8,894 nt of DNA from Allopontixanthobacter sp041741895 (GTDB lineage Bacteria; Pseudomonadota; Alphaproteobacteria; Sphingomonadales; Sphingomonadaceae), in the NCBI GenBank assembly GCA_041741895.1, contig JBGSJO010000014.1, forward strand, positions 1 to 8,894, read 5' to 3'. The position numbers and the translations under genes were made by a program. The number at the start of each line of letters is the position of its first letter. The stretch's first letter is position 1. Positions 6,906 to 8,894 of this stretch are shown piece after piece. The notes beneath the pieces are model-generated. The model was given only the letters and a program-made list of their open reading frames with translations. It ran no database searches and was not told the DNA's origin.

Positions 6906-8055
6906 CAACTATCTTTGGAACCGGATCCACACACCTTATGATCAAACTTATTTGGATCGGTATTACAGGCACAAAGACAGTGATGGGCGGCTTTACCGGC
7001 TCAGTGACTTAACAGCGAGCGGAACTCGAAACGGCGAAAGCGGAGCAGCGTGGAACGGCTTTGAACCGACCGGCTACGGACGACATTGGGCAATTCCTCA
7101 AATCATCAAGGATCAATTTCAAGACGCACCGGAAGGTATCAAAACTCTTGGTTGGCTTGATCTAATTCATAACAACGGCCTGGTCGAAATGACTGGAGAA
7201 GGCGTTGGTTGGCCCCATTTCAGGCGCTATCTGGAAATGATGGAAGGGGAGTCGCCTCAAGATATTATTGATGATATTCCACCTCTGGGACGCAGACATG
7301 CCGAACGGCTCGGCTACCCCACGCAAAAGCCGCTGGCCTTGCTTGAACGCGTCATCACCGCCTCGTCGAACCACGGCGATGTCGTGCTTGATCCATTCTG
7401 CGGATGCGGCACGGCAGTAGATGCAGCGCAAAAACTTGAACGGCAATGGATCGGCATCGACGTAACCCACTTATCGATCGGCCTGATCGAGCGGCGGATG
7501 AAAGAGCGATATGGGGAGGCCCTTCAATATGAGGTCATCGGCACCCCCAACGACACCGATAGTGCGTTGAAACTCGCTTCAGACGAACCACACCAGTTCC
7601 AATATTGGATTACGCAGGCCATCGGCGGTCAACCGTTCCAGGGCGGGCGCAAGGGTATGGATCGCGGGATCGACGGCTATATCTATTTCACCAAAACCGA
7701 CGCGATGCACGGCAAGACGTCGACCGAAGCCGCGATCATCTCCGTGAAAGCGGGGCAGAGAGTAGGTGTGGCGATGGTCCGTGATCTCAAAGGCACGATG
7801 GAGCGTGAAAAAGCCGACATCGGCATATTCGTGTGCGTCATCAATCCGACGCGCGAAATGGAGCGTGAAGCGGCGGCTGCGGGCGTTTATACTGACACGC
7901 AAACCGGCCAAACCTACCCACGCTTACAGATTTACACGCTGGCCGAATACTTTTCGGGACTCCGTCCAAGAGTGCCAATGCTTGATCGCCAGATGGGCTA
8001 TAAGAAGGCAGGTCGCGAGGATGTGAATAAAGGCAAACAGCCTAAATTGCTCTAG
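6886..8055 (+). pseudogene. DNA methyltransferase fused to a PD-(D/E)XK-like endonuclease domain, 3' remnant
   Basis: Family similarity begins immediately after the NYN fragment, as LLYSKTDNYLWNRIHTPYD from about 6886, with no start codon at that point. The first usable in-frame start is TTG 6952, without a ribosome site. Numbered from TTG 6952, residues 108-128 carry DDIPPLG and RLGYPTQKP. Residues 147-154 (DPFCGCGT) are the S-adenosylmethionine-binding motif I, followed by WIGIDVTHLSI. In beta-class enzymes the catalytic DPPY/DPPF motif IV precedes motif I; that part is absent, so methylation is not expected. The C-terminal ~150 residues look like a restriction-type nuclease domain, with GIDGYIYF (Asp241) and ISVKAG (Lys266) as the presumed D...xK core, ahead of MVRDLKGTMEREKADIG. 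The stop is TAG 8053-8055. G+C in the sample 7141-7200 is 25/60, against 40/60 in typA 5221-5280, consistent with foreign origin. Confidence 0.82.
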
Positions 8056-8148
8056 CGCGTCTGAAATTTTCCTACACCGCCGAAATCTGGCATGCCCGGC
8101 GCGATGGTTTGCCCTGCCTGCCTTTTCCGTGTCACCCGCGCCCCGCGC

Positions 8149-8186
8149 AATATTCATAAACGCGCGCGCAGGAATATTTTATTTTT
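8149..8186 (+). terminator. Weak A/T-rich hairpin with T-run
   Basis: AATATTC (8149-8155) pairs with GAATATT (8172-8178) around a 16-base loop containing alternating CGCGCGCG, followed by TTATTTTT (8179-8186). The T-run is good but the stem has only one G-C pair, so termination would be weak. It is about 95 bases past the end of the methyltransferase remnant. Confidence 0.25.
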
Positions 8187-8268
8187 CCCCAGGGGCTGAA
8201 ATATCACCTTATGGCGATTTTTCTGCGCTAATTCAGCTACTTACCCTGCGGACACGAAATGTTGGATG

Positions 8269-8303
8269 TGTCACCCTTGTCACCCTTGCTGTGGTATTAC
8301 ACT
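8269..8303 (+). promoter_or_regulatory. Tandem TGTCACCCT repeat and possible promoter for the VOC gene
   Basis: TGTCACCCT is repeated head to tail at 8269-8277 and 8278-8286. TTGTCA (8277-8282) resembles a -35 box and TACACT (8298-8303) a -10 box, but the 15-base spacing is short. The rest of the 274-base interval 8056-8329 holds no credible gene. The upstream extension of the VOC frame to 8129 has no family similarity. Confidence 0.22.
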
Positions 8304-8329
8304 ATGGCGGTTCATGGGGAGACAGTGTG

Positions 8330-8731
8330 ATGGCGAAGGTTTCAGGGCCAAAAATAACCGGGCCAAAAATAACAGGACTTGGCGGCGTATTCTATGCCGT
8401 GTCCGATCCGGCGGCGACGCGGGCGTGGTACCGCGATGTGTTGGGGCTGGACGGGGAATACGGGCCGCAGATGCTGTGGTCGGAAGAAACGGGGGACCAG
8501 CCCTATTCGCTGATCAGCCATTTTGCGGACGACAGCTATATCAAGCCGGGGCGCGGCGGGTTCATGATCAATCTGCGGGTGGACGATCTGGACGGGTTCG
8601 TCGCCCTGTTGAAGGACAGGGGGGTCGAAATTCTCGACAGCGCGGATGAAGGTTACGGCAAATTCGCCTGGCTGCTCGACCCGGACGGGATCAAGATCGA
8701 ACTGTGGCAGCAATGCGCCCCGCCGGAATAA
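8330..8731 (+). CDS. VOC superfamily (glyoxalase/bleomycin-resistance fold) protein
   Basis: A 133-residue single-module VOC protein. GLGGVFYAVSDPAATRAWYR (residues 16-35) is the typical first strand and helix, with VLGLDG after it. FMINLRVDDLDGFVALLKDR (78-97) begins the second half, and LLDPDGIKIELWQ (115-127) is the C-terminal signature, with Glu124 at the usual metal-ligand position. Members include lyases, dioxygenases and drug-binding proteins; the substrate here cannot be predicted. I chose ATG 8330 because GGGGAGA (8316-8322) lies 7 bases upstream and the protein then has normal family length. Near the N-terminus GPKIT is repeated (6-10 and 11-15) through a 15-base tandem duplication. 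It lies on the same strand as the lipoprotein gene starting 68 bases later and may be cotranscribed with it. Confidence 0.9.
   Translation: MAKVSGPKITGPKITGLGGVFYAVSDPAATRAWYRDVLGLDGEYGPQMLWSEETGDQPYSLISHFADDSYIKPGRGGFMINLRVDDLDGFVALLKDRGVEILDSADEGYGKFAWLLDPDGIKIELWQQCAPPE
8345..8374 (+). repeat. 15-base perfect-but-one tandem duplication inside the VOC gene
   Basis: The unit at 8345-8359 is repeated at 8360-8374 with a single difference in the last base (C to A). It duplicates five codons (GPKIT) in frame, so the protein stays intact. It probably arose by replication slippage. Confidence 0.9.
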
Positions 8732-8799
8732 CCCGCCCTGGCCTGCCGCCCCGCCGCCCCGCCGCTTCATTAGGGTTTGGTTCATCCTGCCTGGCGAAA

Positions 8800-8894
8800 A
8801 TGCGCACGATGTGGCGGATGGCAGTCTCGATTGCTCTGGGGGCGGCGCTGGCGGGGTGCGGCAGCATGGTGCCGGGCGGGCGCGGTGATCAGGT
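8800..8894 (+). CDS. Lipoprotein gene, 5' part (runs off the window)
   Basis: From ATG 8800 the frame is open to the window edge (31 whole codons). It encodes a short basic start MRTMWR, a hydrophobic core AVSIALGAA and the lipobox LAGC, with Cys20 as the expected lipidated residue after signal peptidase II cleavage, followed by GSMVPGG. That is a textbook lipoprotein signal peptide. The residues after cysteine give no Asp+2 retention signal (Gly at +2), so transfer to the outer membrane by the Lol system is likely, by analogy with E. coli. The ribosome site is weak (CTGGCG just upstream). ATG 8809 or 8818 could also serve and would keep the lipobox. The mature function cannot be seen. Confidence 0.7.
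   Translation, partial: MRTMWRMAVSIALGAALAGCGSMVPGGRGDQ

Noticed and set aside
6952..8055. Complete methyltransferase gene starting at TTG 6952
   Set aside because: Family similarity continues upstream of TTG to about 6886, no ribosome site precedes it, and catalytic motif IV is missing, so it is a remnant.
8129..8329. Longer VOC protein starting at GTG 8129
   Set aside because: The extra ~67 residues have no VOC similarity, cross a hairpin and repeats, and the start at 8330 has a strong ribosome site.
8646..8888. Frame-3 open frame across the end of the VOC gene
   Set aside because: It is a low-complexity Pro/Arg shadow; the real gene at the right end is the lipoprotein in frame 1 from 8800.

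Overview
The window looks like chromosomal DNA of an alphaproteobacterium, most likely a sphingomonad (Sphingomonadales, perhaps Erythrobacteraceae). The reasons are the G+C-rich coding sequence, a large TonB-dependent receptor of the type abundant in that group, a palindromic intergenic element of alphaproteobacterial type, and the C/G-rich hairpin repeats behind typA. The family assignment is inference from pattern memory, not from a search.

Layout, left to right. Positions 1-911 (+) hold the C-terminal part of an FtsX/MacB-type ABC transporter permease whose 5' end lies outside the window. A branched palindromic element (931-1049) separates it from a convergent RDD-family membrane protein gene (1049-1516, -). 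Next comes a TonB-dependent outer-membrane receptor gene (1651-4302, -) with its own intrinsic terminator. It is divergent from typA/bipA (4561-6399, +), a translational GTPase of the ribosome.

After typA the sequence changes character. There is a C/G-rich block of degenerate tandem and inverted repeats (6401-6613). It is followed by a plausible promoter and two tandem hairpins with UUCG and GAAA loops, the second with a U-rich tail, placed just ahead of a start codon. That start codon opens the first ~47 codons of a NYN-domain nuclease gene. The gene then breaks off abruptly into the 3' two-thirds (roughly) of a DNA methyltransferase-endonuclease fusion gene in another frame. This is a deletion scar: the back of the NYN gene and the front of the methyltransferase, including its catalytic DPPY motif, are gone. 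Sampled G+C is lower here than in typA, which fits an acquired, now decaying restriction or defence-type locus.

The right end returns to ordinary genes: a small VOC/glyoxalase-fold protein (8330-8731, +) with an in-frame 15-base tandem duplication near its start, and the first 31 codons of a lipoprotein gene (8800 onward, +) with a clear LAGC lipobox, cut by the window edge.

The intact genes are envelope and housekeeping functions with no obvious common pathway. No intact novel system is visible. The most interesting parts are the NYN/methyltransferase scar, the structured leader in front of it, and the branched element at 931-1049.
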